The notes beneath the pieces were generated by a model. That model had not been told where the DNA came from and made no database searches. It saw only the letters and a list, made by a program, of their open reading frames with translations. 64,000 bases of DNA from Pseudomonas sp. dw_612 (GTDB taxonomy: Bacteria > Pseudomonadota > Gammaproteobacteria > Pseudomonadales > Pseudomonadaceae): assembly GCF_018449725.1 (NCBI RefSeq), contig NZ_JAAVVC010000004.1, positions 372,001 through 436,000 on the forward strand, in the 5' to 3' direction. The translations under genes and the position numbers were made by a program. Below, one piece after another: positions 19,254 to 27,643 of the stretch (positions are counted from its first letter, which is position 1; every line of letters begins with the position of its first letter).

Positions 19254-19433
19254 TCAGGCTTGGGTTTTGTGATCCAGCGCGGCGTAGAAGTTGGCGCTTT
19301 GTTGCAGGTATTTCTGGGTGTAGCTCTGGGTGTGGGATTTTTTGCTGTTGATTTCAACGTTGGCGCTGGCTGGCAGGGCAACGGTGGCAGAGATAGCGGA
19401 TGCAGCGATGATGGAGAAGAGATTGAAGTTCAT
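19254..19433 (-). CDS. Small exported hypothetical protein (59 aa)
   Basis: 59 aa from the ATG at 19433, preceded by GAGGAA at 6-nt spacing. A signal peptide ends in PASA (about residues 1-24). The mature part is polar and rich in Ser, Gln and Tyr (NSKKSHTQSYTQKYLQQSAN). Longer upstream starts lack a ribosome site. No domain recognised; it resembles small periplasmic proteins of unknown function common in Pseudomonas. Confidence 0.7.
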   Translation of the reverse strand: MNFNLFSIIAASAISATVALPASANVEINSKKSHTQSYTQKYLQQSANFYAALDHKTQA

Positions 19434-19553
19434 GGTGTGTTCCTCGGAGTCAGTTGGCTTGCTTGCCCGGTTAGGCCGTGGAGCAAACTTAACGTCCGAG
19501 GTCCGCGCCTTGAAATGCTTTGTAGCATTAGCGGATATCAGTCTCATTAATAG

Positions 19554-19590
19554 AAGGCCGCAGGCCCCATCAACCGGGGCCTGCGGCCTA
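19554..19590 (-). terminator. Probable terminator of the lactonase gene
   Basis: A GC-rich hairpin, GGCCGCAGGCCCC with loop ATCAACC and GGGGCCTGCGGCC, lies just downstream of the lactonase stop. The following U-tract is weak. Confidence 0.6.
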
Positions 19591-19599
19591 TTGCCGCAC

Positions 19600-20775
19600 C
19601 TATTGACGCACCAGAAACTTGAGGTCGCTGGGGGCATCCATCGGTAATTTCTGCACGGTTTTGCCTAGCAGACCGGTCTTGGCATCGCGCTCGACGACGA
19701 CAATCTCGTTGCTTTTCTGGTTGGCAATCAGCAGAAACTTGCCGCTCGGATCAAGGCTGAACTCGCGCGGGTGATCGCCCTCGACGGAGCGCCGCTGCAC
19801 TTCCTTGAGCTGACCGGTGGCCGGGTCGATGGCAAATACCAGCAACTGATTGGCCGTGCCACGGTTGCTGACGTAAAGGAACTTGCCGTCAGCCGAGGCA
19901 TGCAGCGCGGCGCCGGCCTTGTCGGACGTGGGTTGCCCCGCCGCCAGATCGACCATCTGCGTTTGCTTGAGCGCGCCGTCCTGATAGTCGAACACCGCCA
20001 CCTGGGCGCTCATTTCCATGGTCAGCCAGGCGTGCTTGCCATCGGCGCTGAACAGCAGATGACGCGGCCCGCTGCCCGCCGGCAACGCCACCGAGGCCGG
20101 AGTCGCAGGCGTCAGCGGCAATAGCGGGTTGGCCTTGGGATTGAAGCGGTAGACAAAGATCTTGTCCGCGCCCAAGTCATTGGAGAACACATATTGGCCA
20201 TCCGGCGAGGAAATCGTCGAGTGCACGTGCGCCGAGGCCTGCCGCTGCGGGTTGACCCGGCTCGATGGGTGGCTGCTCAGTTGCACCACAGGCTTGAGCT
20301 TGCCGTCCGCGCCCACCGGCAACACCGCGAGGGTGCCGCCCGGATCTTCGAGCACCGAGTAGTTGCTGACGAACAAATGGCTGCCGTCGCCACTGAGGCT
20401 TGAATGGGTCGGCTCGTTGCCCAGGCTCTGGACCTGACTGATCAGGCTCAGTTCATGGGTCTTGGGGTTGATCGCGTAGCTGCTGACCTTGCCCACCGGA
20501 TCGGTTTGTCCCGGGCCGTTTTCGTTGACCACGAACAGGTGCTGCTGGTCCTTGGAGATCGTCAGCCAGGACGGGTTTTCGCTCTTCACCACTTGCAGCG
20601 GCTTGGCGGCAATCTGCCCGGTGGCGCTGTCGAAGTTCAGGCGATAAATCCCCTGACTCTGACCTGCGGTGTAGGAACCGACCAGCAATTGATAATCGTC
20701 GACGGTCGCCGCCTGAACGCCCATGGCGCCGACGCTGCCCGCCATCAACAGTGGCCAGAAATTACGCATCTTCAT
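19600..20775 (-). CDS. Lactonase family protein (seven-bladed beta-propeller, YbhE/Pgl type)
   Basis: 391 aa from the ATG at 20775, preceded by GAGGAAGAAGAG; it then opens with a signal peptide (MKMRNFWPLLMAGSVGAMGVQA). The rest is beta-propeller repeats, with typical blades such as 'YQLLVGSYTAGQSQGIYRL', 'GSGPRHLLFSADGKHAWLTM' and 'GDHPREFSLDPSGKFLLIAN'. Family members hydrolyse 6-phosphogluconolactone or related lactones. Here the signal peptide implies a periplasmic enzyme acting on an unphosphorylated sugar lactone. It overlaps the DUF5629 gene by 14 nt. Substrate unknown; the sugar-acid cluster nearby is suggestive only. Confidence 0.88.
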   Translation of the reverse strand: MKMRNFWPLLMAGSVGAMGVQAATVDDYQLLVGSYTAGQSQGIYRLNFDSATGQIAAKPLQVVKSENPSWLTISKDQQHLFVVNENGPGQTDPVGKVSSYAINPKTHELSLISQVQSLGNEPTHSSLSGDGSHLFVSNYSVLEDPGGTLAVLPVGADGKLKPVVQLSSHPSSRVNPQRQASAHVHSTISSPDGQYVFSNDLGADKIFVYRFNPKANPLLPLTPATPASVALPAGSGPRHLLFSADGKHAWLTMEMSAQVAVFDYQDGALKQTQMVDLAAGQPTSDKAGAALHASADGKFLYVSNRGTANQLLVFAIDPATGQLKEVQRRSVEGDHPREFSLDPSGKFLLIANQKSNEIVVVERDAKTGLLGKTVQKLPMDAPSDLKFLVRQ

Positions 20776-21058
20776 GCTCTTCTTCCTCGTCGTCATGCCC
20801 GCCGATGGCGGCCATGCACACCAGCCGATGCTCGCCGGAATCCCCGGTAATGAGCCAGCTCTGCAGGGTTGGATCGAAAGTCGCTGCCTGAATCTGGGCC
20901 ATGCTGAACGCCCAGCGCTTGGCCGCACGGCCGTCCATGCATTCGATGTGCAGGTTATCGTCTTCATCGAGGGAGAAATCGAAGGCGTGCAAGCCATCGA
21001 TTTCCAGCATGTCGCAGTTTTCGAGGGCGTTGAGCAAGGTGTCGGTTACGGCAGTCAT
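20762..21058 (-). CDS. DUF5629-like small acidic protein
   Basis: 98 aa from the ATG at 21058 (a start three codons earlier is also open). The sequence is compact and soluble, with a DMLEIDGLHAFDFSLDEDD segment and a very acidic C-terminus (GGHDDEEEEHEDA). I associate this with DUF5629, a Pseudomonas-restricted family of unknown function. Its 3' end overlaps the lactonase start, so the two are probably cotranscribed. Confidence 0.7.
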   Translation of the reverse strand: MTAVTDTLLNALENCDMLEIDGLHAFDFSLDEDDNLHIECMDGRAAKRWAFSMAQIQAATFDPTLQSWLITGDSGEHRLVCMAAIGGHDDEEEEHEDA

Positions 21059-21100
21059 GGCAATCAATCATTCAAATGGAAAGACGCAATGATAGCTCAA

Positions 21101-21463
21101 TGTGGGAGCGAGCCTGCTCGCGAAGAGGGCGGCCCGTTCAACATCGTGGCGACTGGCAGACCGCCATCGCGAGCAAGCTCGCTCCCACAGGGGGCCAGCG
21201 TCGGACACTGAACTCGTGCATAACACTGAACAACTGTGGGAGCGAGCCTGCTCGCGAAGACGGCGGCTCAACCAACATCAATGCAAGCTGACCCACCGCT
21301 TTCGCGAGCAGGCTCGCTCCCACAAGGGGAGACCAGCGTCGAACGCAAAACTCATGCACAACACCGAACCAGTGTGGGAGCGGGCTTGCTCGCGAATGCG
21401 GTGGGTCAGTCGAAATCAATAGCGCCTGACACTCAGCATTCGCGAGCAAGCCCGCTCCCACAG
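21101..21463. repeat. Cluster of three REP doublets
   Basis: Three consecutive head-to-head REP pairs lie at 21101-21190, 21235-21324 and 21373-21463. Each opens TGTGGGAGCGRGCYTGCTCGCG and closes CGCGAGCARGCYCGCTCCCACA around a variable 45-50 nt centre. Linkers of 45-50 nt share GGGCCAGCGTCG / GACCAGCGTCGAACG-like words, so the repeated unit is about 135 nt, longer than the REPIN itself. No gene in this stretch. Confidence 0.9.
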
Positions 21464-21479
21464 GGGTGGTGTTTAGCCT

Positions 21480-23060
21480 TTAGAGCGCATCGCGGGACGG
21501 CTTGCCATCCACCAACCGCTGAATCCGCAGCGGATTGCCATTCTTCAGCGCTTCCGGCAGCAAGTTGTCGGGGTAGTTCTGGAAGCACACTGGGCGCAGG
21601 AAACGGTCGATGGCCAGGGTGCCCACCGACGTGCCGCGCGCATCGGAGGTCGCCGGATATGGCCCGCCATGCACCATCGAATCACAGACTTCCACACCGG
21701 TCGGATACCCATTGAGCAAGATCCGCCCAACCTTTTGTTCCAGCAACGCGGTCAATTCACCGAACTGTTCGAAGTCCGCCGGCTCGCCGATGATCGTCGC
21801 CGTCAGTTGCCCGTGCAGGCCATTCAACGCTGCACTGAGCTGCGCCTGATCCGCGACTTCGACGAACACCGTAGTCGGACCAAACACTTCTTCCTGCAAC
21901 ACTTCATCGCCGTCGATCAGCAGGCTGACATCGGCCTTGAACAACTGCGGTTGCGCCTGATTGCCCTGTTGCTCGCGACCGGCCAGATGCTCGATGCCCG
22001 GATGCGCCAGCAGCTTTTGCAGGCCCTTGCCATAGCTGCCCAACGTCCCGGCATTGAGCATGGTTTGCGCCGGTTGATCAGCGATCAATGCGGCTACCTG
22101 CTGCACGAACGCGCTGAACTGCGGTGAACGAATCCCGATCACCAGCCCCGGATTGGTACAGAACTGACCACAGCCCTGCACCACCGACGCCGTCAGGTCA
22201 CGCGCCACGGTTTCCGCCCGAGCCGCCAATGCCTGAGGCAACACGATCACCGGGTTGATACTCGACATCTCGGCGAACACCGGGATCGGTTGAGGACGTG
22301 CTGCGGCCATGTCACACAAGGCGCGACCGCCCTTGAGGGAACCGGTAAAGCCGACAGCCTGAATCGCCGGGTGCTTGACCAGCGCTTCGCCGACCCCGCC
22401 GCCGAAGATCATGTTGAATACACCGGCCGGCATTTCAGTTTTTTCTGCGGCGCGGATGATCGCATCGGCGACGAGTTCAGCGGTGGCCATGTGGCCGCTG
22501 TGAGCCTTGAACACCACCGTGCAACCGGCGGCCAGTGCCGAGGCGGTATCGCCACCGGCCGTGGAGAACGCCAGCGGAAAGTTGCTCGCACCGAACACCG
22601 CTACCGGGCCGAGGCCGATGCGGTATTGGCGCAGATCCGGGCGTGGCAACGGTTGGCGATCGGGCAAGGCTTGATCGATCCGCGCGCCATAGAAATCGCC
22701 GCGACGCAGGACTTTGGCGAACAAGCGCATCTGACCGCTGGTGCGACCGCGTTCGCCCTGAATGCGCCCGGCCGGCAGCGCGGTTTCGCGGCAAACCACG
22801 GCGACAAACTCATCACCCAGTGCATCGAGTTCATCGGCAATCGTGTCGAGAAACTGCGCCCGCCGTTCCGCACTCAAGCTGCGGTACGCCGGGTAAGCAG
22901 CGGCGGCAGCCTTGGCGGCGGCGTCGACTTCTTCCGGGGTCGCCTGGTAAAAATCGCCAGGCAAGTTCTCGCCGGTCGTCGCATCGACGCTTTGCAGTTT
23001 GACTGGGCCGGCCGCGCTGCGCTGGCCGCCAATGTAGTTGTGACCAAGAATCTGGGTCAT
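21480..23060 (-). CDS. Alpha-ketoglutaric semialdehyde (2,5-dioxovalerate) dehydrogenase
   Basis: 526 aa, ALDH superfamily, with a strong ribosome site (AAGGAG) before the ATG at 23060. Catalytic Glu lies in FAEMSSINP and catalytic Cys in GCGQFCTNPG; the cofactor region includes GASNFPLAFS. Length and sequence style (MTQILGHNYIGGQRSA start) fit the NADP+-dependent 2,5-dioxopentanoate dehydrogenases of sugar-acid catabolism. These oxidise alpha-ketoglutaric semialdehyde to 2-oxoglutarate, the last step of the non-phosphorylative pentose or glucarate routes. It lies 10 nt after the AraD1-like gene, in the same operon. Confidence 0.9.
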   Translation of the reverse strand: MTQILGHNYIGGQRSAAGPVKLQSVDATTGENLPGDFYQATPEEVDAAAKAAAAAYPAYRSLSAERRAQFLDTIADELDALGDEFVAVVCRETALPAGRIQGERGRTSGQMRLFAKVLRRGDFYGARIDQALPDRQPLPRPDLRQYRIGLGPVAVFGASNFPLAFSTAGGDTASALAAGCTVVFKAHSGHMATAELVADAIIRAAEKTEMPAGVFNMIFGGGVGEALVKHPAIQAVGFTGSLKGGRALCDMAAARPQPIPVFAEMSSINPVIVLPQALAARAETVARDLTASVVQGCGQFCTNPGLVIGIRSPQFSAFVQQVAALIADQPAQTMLNAGTLGSYGKGLQKLLAHPGIEHLAGREQQGNQAQPQLFKADVSLLIDGDEVLQEEVFGPTTVFVEVADQAQLSAALNGLHGQLTATIIGEPADFEQFGELTALLEQKVGRILLNGYPTGVEVCDSMVHGGPYPATSDARGTSVGTLAIDRFLRPVCFQNYPDNLLPEALKNGNPLRIQRLVDGKPSRDAL

Positions 23061-23070
23061 GCGGTTCTCC

Positions 23071-24063
23071 TTAAAGGGTGCCGACGGTGCCGGGTTCGAA
23101 TGCCGCGTCTACCGGCGCAATGCCATTGATCAACGGCGCGCCGAATTCGGCCTGGCTGATTTCGAACACATCACCCGGTTGGGTGCGGATGCCATCGGCG
23201 AAGGACAGGGTCGCGGTGCCGAAGAAGTGAATGTGCACGTCCCCCGGTCGCAGGAACTGGCTGTACTTGAAATGGTGATACTCGAGGTTTTCGAGGCTGT
23301 GGCACATATTGGCCTCGCCACTGAGGAACTCGTTCTGCCACAGCACCTCGCCGTCACGCAGGATGCGACTGGTGCCTGCCAAGTGTTGGGGTAGCTCACC
23401 GACGCGAAGTTCCGGGCCATAGCTGCAACTGCGCAATTTAGAGTGGGCGAGGTAGAGGTAATTCTTGCGTTCCATCACATGGTCGGAGAACTCGTTGCCC
23501 ACTGCATAGCCGAGGCGATACGGCTTGCCGTCATGGCCGATGACGTAGAGGCCGCTGAGCTCCGGCTCTTCCCCGGCGTCTTCGGCAAACGGTGGCAGCG
23601 GGAACGACTGGCCCGGTCGAACGACAATGCTGCCGTCGCCCTTGTAGAACCATTCCGGTTGCACACCGGCCTGCCCCGCCGCCGGTTTGCCGCCCTCCAC
23701 GCCCCACTTGAAAATGCGCATGGTGTCGGTCATGGCAGCTTCGTCGCCGACGTGCTGGTGCATTTTGTCCCGGGCCGAGGCGCTGCCCAAGTGGGTCAGA
23801 CCCGTGCCGCTGACCAGCATGTGCGCCGGGTCCGGATGATCCAGCGGCGGCAGGATGCGCAGCTGGGTCAGCAGTTCCGCGTAATCGTGGCTGATGCCCA
23901 GGCCGAGGTGTTGCACCTGTTGCTCAAGATTGACGCCGGCCTCGATCGCCGCCAGGGCCAGGTCGCGGACCGTGCGTGCGTCCTGTACTTCACGCACCAG
24001 ACCCTCTTCGACTACGCCGATGCGGCGCTCGCCGTTAATCAATTCGAACTGAACTAAACGCAT
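23071..24063 (-). CDS. AraD1-like fumarylacetoacetate-hydrolase-fold dehydratase
   Basis: 330 aa with AGGAG 7 nt before the ATG. The FAH-fold C-terminal region has GYAVGNEFSDHVMERKNYL and a GDVHIHFFGTATLSFADG strand near the end. This sequence type is the AraD1/GguC family, proposed L-2-keto-3-deoxyarabonate dehydratase yielding alpha-ketoglutaric semialdehyde. That product is exactly the substrate of the next gene, giving a coherent two-step module. An alternative is a related 2-keto-3-deoxy acid lyase of the FAH superfamily. Confidence 0.85.
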   Translation of the reverse strand: MRLVQFELINGERRIGVVEEGLVREVQDARTVRDLALAAIEAGVNLEQQVQHLGLGISHDYAELLTQLRILPPLDHPDPAHMLVSGTGLTHLGSASARDKMHQHVGDEAAMTDTMRIFKWGVEGGKPAAGQAGVQPEWFYKGDGSIVVRPGQSFPLPPFAEDAGEEPELSGLYVIGHDGKPYRLGYAVGNEFSDHVMERKNYLYLAHSKLRSCSYGPELRVGELPQHLAGTSRILRDGEVLWQNEFLSGEANMCHSLENLEYHHFKYSQFLRPGDVHIHFFGTATLSFADGIRTQPGDVFEISQAEFGAPLINGIAPVDAAFEPGTVGTL

Positions 24064-24105
24064 GATTTTCTCCTGTCTCAGATCTCAAATTCAGCGCAGG
24101 CCCCC

Positions 24106-24196
24106 TGTGGGAGCGAGCTTGCTCGCGATGGCGGAATGTCAGTCACCATCAATGTTGAATGTCAGGCCGCTATCGCGAGCAAGCTCGCTCCCACAG
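24106..24196. repeat. REP doublet
   Basis: Head-to-head pair, TGTGGGAGCGAGCTTGCTCG ... CGAGCAAGCTCGCTCCCACA, between the transporter and AraD1 genes. It lies inside the presumed transcript and may set differential mRNA decay. Confidence 0.9.
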
Positions 24197-24214
24197 TTGA
24201 TCGGGGATCGACCC

Positions 24215-25522
24215 TCAGCGAGCGCTAGCGGCAAACTGGTCAGCCGGCAACACATGCCTACGCTCCAGCAACCGATACACCACTCCCGTCAGCACCAGCC
24301 CGAACACCATCACCCCGGACAGGAAGTACAACCCCGACGCCAGGTTGCCGGTGTATTCCTTCAACGCACCGATCACGAACGGCCCGATATAGCCGCCGAG
24401 GTTGCCCACCGAGTTGATCAGGGCAATCCCCGCCGCCGCACTGGCGCCGGCAAAGAACCGCCCCGGCAAGGTCCAGAACACCGCCGTGCAGGAAAACAGC
24501 GCGAATGCCACCAGACACAGCGCCGCCAGTTGCGCCACCGGCAGGGTCAGCCAGGCGCTGAGAAACAGGCCGATGGCACCCAACACGTAGAGCACCGCCA
24601 AATGGCCGTAGCGATCGTTCAAGCGGTCGGAACTGCGCGGCACGATCAGCAAACCGATGATCCCGAAGATGTATGGCACCGATGACACGAAACCGGTCAC
24701 CAGGTCCGTGCCGCCGAATTGTTTGATCAGCGTCGGCAACCACAGGCCTAGGCCGTAGATGCTCAAGGTCACCGGCAGATAGAACAGCGCCAGCAGCAAA
24801 ACCCGTTTGTCTTTCAACGCATGCAGCGGATTGCCGTGGCGGGTCTGGCCGTAGGCCTCAAGGTCTTTTTTCAGCTCGCCGGTCAGCCAGTCCTTTTCGG
24901 CCTGGTCCATCCATGTCACTTGTTTCGGACCGTCGGGCAGCCAGCGCAGAACGGGCCAGGTCAGCAGGATCGCCGGGGTGCCGATGACGATGAACAACCA
25001 CTGCCAGCCGTGCAGGCCGAGGGTGCCGTCCATGCCGAGCAAACCGCCGGACACCGGGCCGGTGATCATCATCGCGATGGGTTGGGAGAGGATGAACAGC
25101 CCGAGGATCTTGCCGCGATGGCGCACCGGGAACCATTGGGTGATGTAGTACAGAACGCCGGGGAAGAACCCGGCTTCGGCGGCACCGAGCAGGAAACGCA
25201 TCACATAGAAGCTGTGCGGTCCCTGGACGAAGGCCATGCCGATGGTGATCGCGCCCCAGGTGACCATGATCCGCGCAAACCAGCGCCGTGCGCCGAAGCG
25301 TTCTAGCATCAGGTTGCTGGGGATTTCCAGCAGAAAGTAACCAATGAAGAACAGCCCGGCACCGAGGCCGTAGGCCGCATCACCGATGCCGATGTCCGCG
25401 CCCATGTGCAGCTTGGCGAAGCCGACGGCGGAGCGATCCACGTAGGCGATCAGGTACAGCAGGATCAGGAAGGGAATCAGTTTCAGCGTGATGCGACGAA
25501 TAAGCCGCAGTTCCTGGCTCAT
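24215..25522 (-). CDS. MFS sugar-acid transporter (anion:cation symporter family)
   Basis: 435 aa with about 12 hydrophobic helices. The N-terminus (LIPFLILLYLIAYVDRSAVG) and first loop are typical of ACS-family MFS carriers for hexuronates, tartrate or other organic anions. The long central loop carries WLPDGPKQVTWMDQAEKDWL, as in the family. It is the first gene of the leftward transcript and diverges from the dehydratase, so it probably imports the sugar acid used by the cluster. Confidence 0.9.
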   Translation of the reverse strand: MSQELRLIRRITLKLIPFLILLYLIAYVDRSAVGFAKLHMGADIGIGDAAYGLGAGLFFIGYFLLEIPSNLMLERFGARRWFARIMVTWGAITIGMAFVQGPHSFYVMRFLLGAAEAGFFPGVLYYITQWFPVRHRGKILGLFILSQPIAMMITGPVSGGLLGMDGTLGLHGWQWLFIVIGTPAILLTWPVLRWLPDGPKQVTWMDQAEKDWLTGELKKDLEAYGQTRHGNPLHALKDKRVLLLALFYLPVTLSIYGLGLWLPTLIKQFGGTDLVTGFVSSVPYIFGIIGLLIVPRSSDRLNDRYGHLAVLYVLGAIGLFLSAWLTLPVAQLAALCLVAFALFSCTAVFWTLPGRFFAGASAAAGIALINSVGNLGGYIGPFVIGALKEYTGNLASGLYFLSGVMVFGLVLTGVVYRLLERRHVLPADQFAASAR

Positions 25523-25615
25523 GAGATCGGTCTCCGATTGTTGTTTTTATAGAACCTCGGGGGACACCTCTCGCGGAAAACCGCCAGGGTCGATCCCTCC
25601 GTTGAAACCGACTAT

Positions 25616-25702
25616 ATAGTATTACTAATTAAGCAACAACGCTTCCAAAGCGTCGATTTTGCGCTTATGTTATCCATCAAGTAGAACAATATAGTCATAC
25701 AA
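25616..25702. promoter_or_regulatory. Divergent promoter region with candidate GntR-type operators
   Basis: The 194-nt gap between the transporter and dehydratase genes holds an AT-rich patch. AGTATTACTA (25618-25627) on the plus strand and GTATGACTAT (25691-25700 read on the minus strand) share GTATNACTA. The pair faces inward and could bind the FCD-GntR protein encoded downstream of the dehydratase. The similarity is visible; binding is inference. Confidence 0.35.
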
Positions 25703-25716
25703 TAAGAGAATCGATC

Positions 25717-27453
25717 ATGTCTGATAAGAAACCCACCCTGCGCTCCGCCCAATGGTTTGGCACCGCCGACAAGAACGGCTTCATGTACCGCAGCTGGATG
25801 AAGAATCAGGGCATCGCCGACCATCAGTTCCACGGCAAGCCGATCATCGGCATCTGCAACACCTGGTCGGAACTGACCCCGTGCAACGCGCACTTCCGGC
25901 AGATTGCCGAGCACGTCAAACGCGGGGTGATCGAGGCAGGTGGCTGGCCGGTCGAGTTCCCGGTGTTCTCCAACGGTGAATCGAACCTGCGCCCCACCGC
26001 CATGTTTACCCGCAATCTGACGAGCATGGACGTTGAAGAAGCCATTCGCGGCAACCCAATTGATGGCGTGGTGCTGCTGACCGGTTGCGACAAAACCACC
26101 CCGGCGCTGCTGATGGGCGCGGCCAGTTGCGACGTGCCGGCCATCGTCGTCACCGGCGGGCCGATGCTCAACGGCAAGCACAAAGGCCAGGACATTGGCT
26201 CGGGCACGGTGGTGTGGCAGCTCAGCGAGCAAGTGAAAGCCGGCACCATCACCCTTGACGATTTCCTCGCGGCCGAGGGCGGTATGTCCCGCTCGGCTGG
26301 CACCTGCAACACCATGGGCACCGCGTCGACCATGGCTTGCATGGCGGAAGCTCTCGGCACGTCCCTGCCCCATAACGCGGCGATTCCGGCGGTGGATGCG
26401 CGGCGATATGTGTTGGCGCACATGTCCGGCATGCGTGCGGTGGAGATGGTGCGCGAAGACTTGCGGCTGTCGAAAATCCTGACCAAAGAAGCGTTTGAAA
26501 ACGCGATTCGGGTCAACGCCGCGATTGGCGGTTCGACCAACGCGGTGATTCACTTGAAAGCCATCGCCGGGCGCATCGGCGTTGAGCTGGAGCTCGACGA
26601 CTGGACCCGCATCGGTCGCGGCATGCCGACCATCGTCGACCTGCAACCGTCCGGGCGTTTCCTGATGGAAGAGTTTTACTACGCCGGTGGTTTGCCGGCG
26701 GTGTTGCGTCGCCTCGGTGAAGCCAACCTGATCCCGCACCCGACTGCCTTGACCGTCAACGGCAAGACCCTCGGCGAGAACACCAAGGACGCGCCGATCT
26801 ACGGCCAGGACGAAGTGATCCGCACCCTCGACAACCCGATCCGCGCCGACGGCGGCATCTGCGTGCTGCGCGGCAACCTCGCGCCACTCGGTGCCGTGCT
26901 CAAGCCCTCCGCCGCCAGTGCCGAACTGATGCAACACCGTGGCCGCGCGGTGGTGTTCGAGAACTTCGACATGTACAAGGCACGGATCAACGACCCGGAA
27001 CTGGACGTGGATGCCAATTCGATTCTGGTGATGAAAAACTGCGGGCCGAAGGGTTATCCGGGCATGGCTGAAGTCGGCAACATGGGTTTGCCGGCCAAGC
27101 TGCTGGCCCAGGGCGTGACGGACATGGTGCGGATTTCCGATGCGCGCATGAGCGGCACGGCGTACGGCACGGTGGTTTTGCACGTGGCGCCAGAAGCGGC
27201 GGCTGGCGGGCCGTTGGCGGTGGTGCAGGAAGGTGATTTCATTGAGCTTGACTGCGCCAGCGGGCGTCTGCACCTGGACATTCCGGACGCCGAACTGGCG
27301 GCGCGCATGGCTGATCTGGAACCGCCGAAACAATTGATCGTGGGTGGCTATCGTCAGTTGTACATCGACCATGTGTTGCAGGCAGATCAGGGTTGCGATT
27401 TTGACTTCCTGGTCGGTTGCCGCGGTTCCGAAGTGCCGCGTCATTCCCACTGA
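25717..27453 (+). CDS. IlvD/Edd-family sugar-acid dehydratase (L-arabinonate dehydratase-like)
   Basis: 578 aa. The Fe-S ligating cysteines of the family are visible: CNTWSE (about 48), GCDKTTPA (about 125) and SAGTCNTMGTAS (about 195). Length and the opening LRSAQWFGTADKNGFMYRSW fit L-arabinonate/D-xylonate dehydratases rather than IlvD or Edd. It would convert an aldonate to the 2-keto-3-deoxy acid, feeding the AraD1-like enzyme. It diverges from the transporter; the regulator follows on the same strand after a REP. The true substrate could be arabinonate, xylonate or another aldonate. Confidence 0.88.
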   Translation: MSDKKPTLRSAQWFGTADKNGFMYRSWMKNQGIADHQFHGKPIIGICNTWSELTPCNAHFRQIAEHVKRGVIEAGGWPVEFPVFSNGESNLRPTAMFTRNLTSMDVEEAIRGNPIDGVVLLTGCDKTTPALLMGAASCDVPAIVVTGGPMLNGKHKGQDIGSGTVVWQLSEQVKAGTITLDDFLAAEGGMSRSAGTCNTMGTASTMACMAEALGTSLPHNAAIPAVDARRYVLAHMSGMRAVEMVREDLRLSKILTKEAFENAIRVNAAIGGSTNAVIHLKAIAGRIGVELELDDWTRIGRGMPTIVDLQPSGRFLMEEFYYAGGLPAVLRRLGEANLIPHPTALTVNGKTLGENTKDAPIYGQDEVIRTLDNPIRADGGICVLRGNLAPLGAVLKPSAASAELMQHRGRAVVFENFDMYKARINDPELDVDANSILVMKNCGPKGYPGMAEVGNMGLPAKLLAQGVTDMVRISDARMSGTAYGTVVLHVAPEAAAGGPLAVVQEGDFIELDCASGRLHLDIPDAELAARMADLEPPKQLIVGGYRQLYIDHVLQADQGCDFDFLVGCRGSEVPRHSH

Positions 27454-27469
27454 CCCCACCCATCCCCCC

Positions 27470-27560
27470 TGTGGGAGCGGGCTTGCTCGCGAAGGCGGCT
27501 TAACATCCAACACATTAGTTGGCTGATAGACCGCTTTCGCGAGCAAGCCCGCTCCCACAT
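27470..27560. repeat. REP doublet
   Basis: Head-to-head pair TGTGGGAGCGGGCTTGCTCG ... CGAGCAAGCCCGCTCCCACA between the dehydratase and regulator genes. Confidence 0.9.
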
Positions 27561-27643
27561 TGGTTCTCCATCTGATTCAGGACTGTGTCCACGCCTGCTA
27601 TCATGCGCCACACCCCCACCCGCCCAGGATTGCGCCGTTCCCC

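Noticed and set aside
21101..21463. Regularly spaced repeats resembling a CRISPR array
   Set aside because: The units are inverted REP doublets of about 90 nt with palindromic arms, only three in number, and no cas genes are present.
25612..27558. A 648-codon open frame on the minus strand
   Set aside because: Antisense shadow of the IlvD/Edd dehydratase and partly REP-derived; no domain features.
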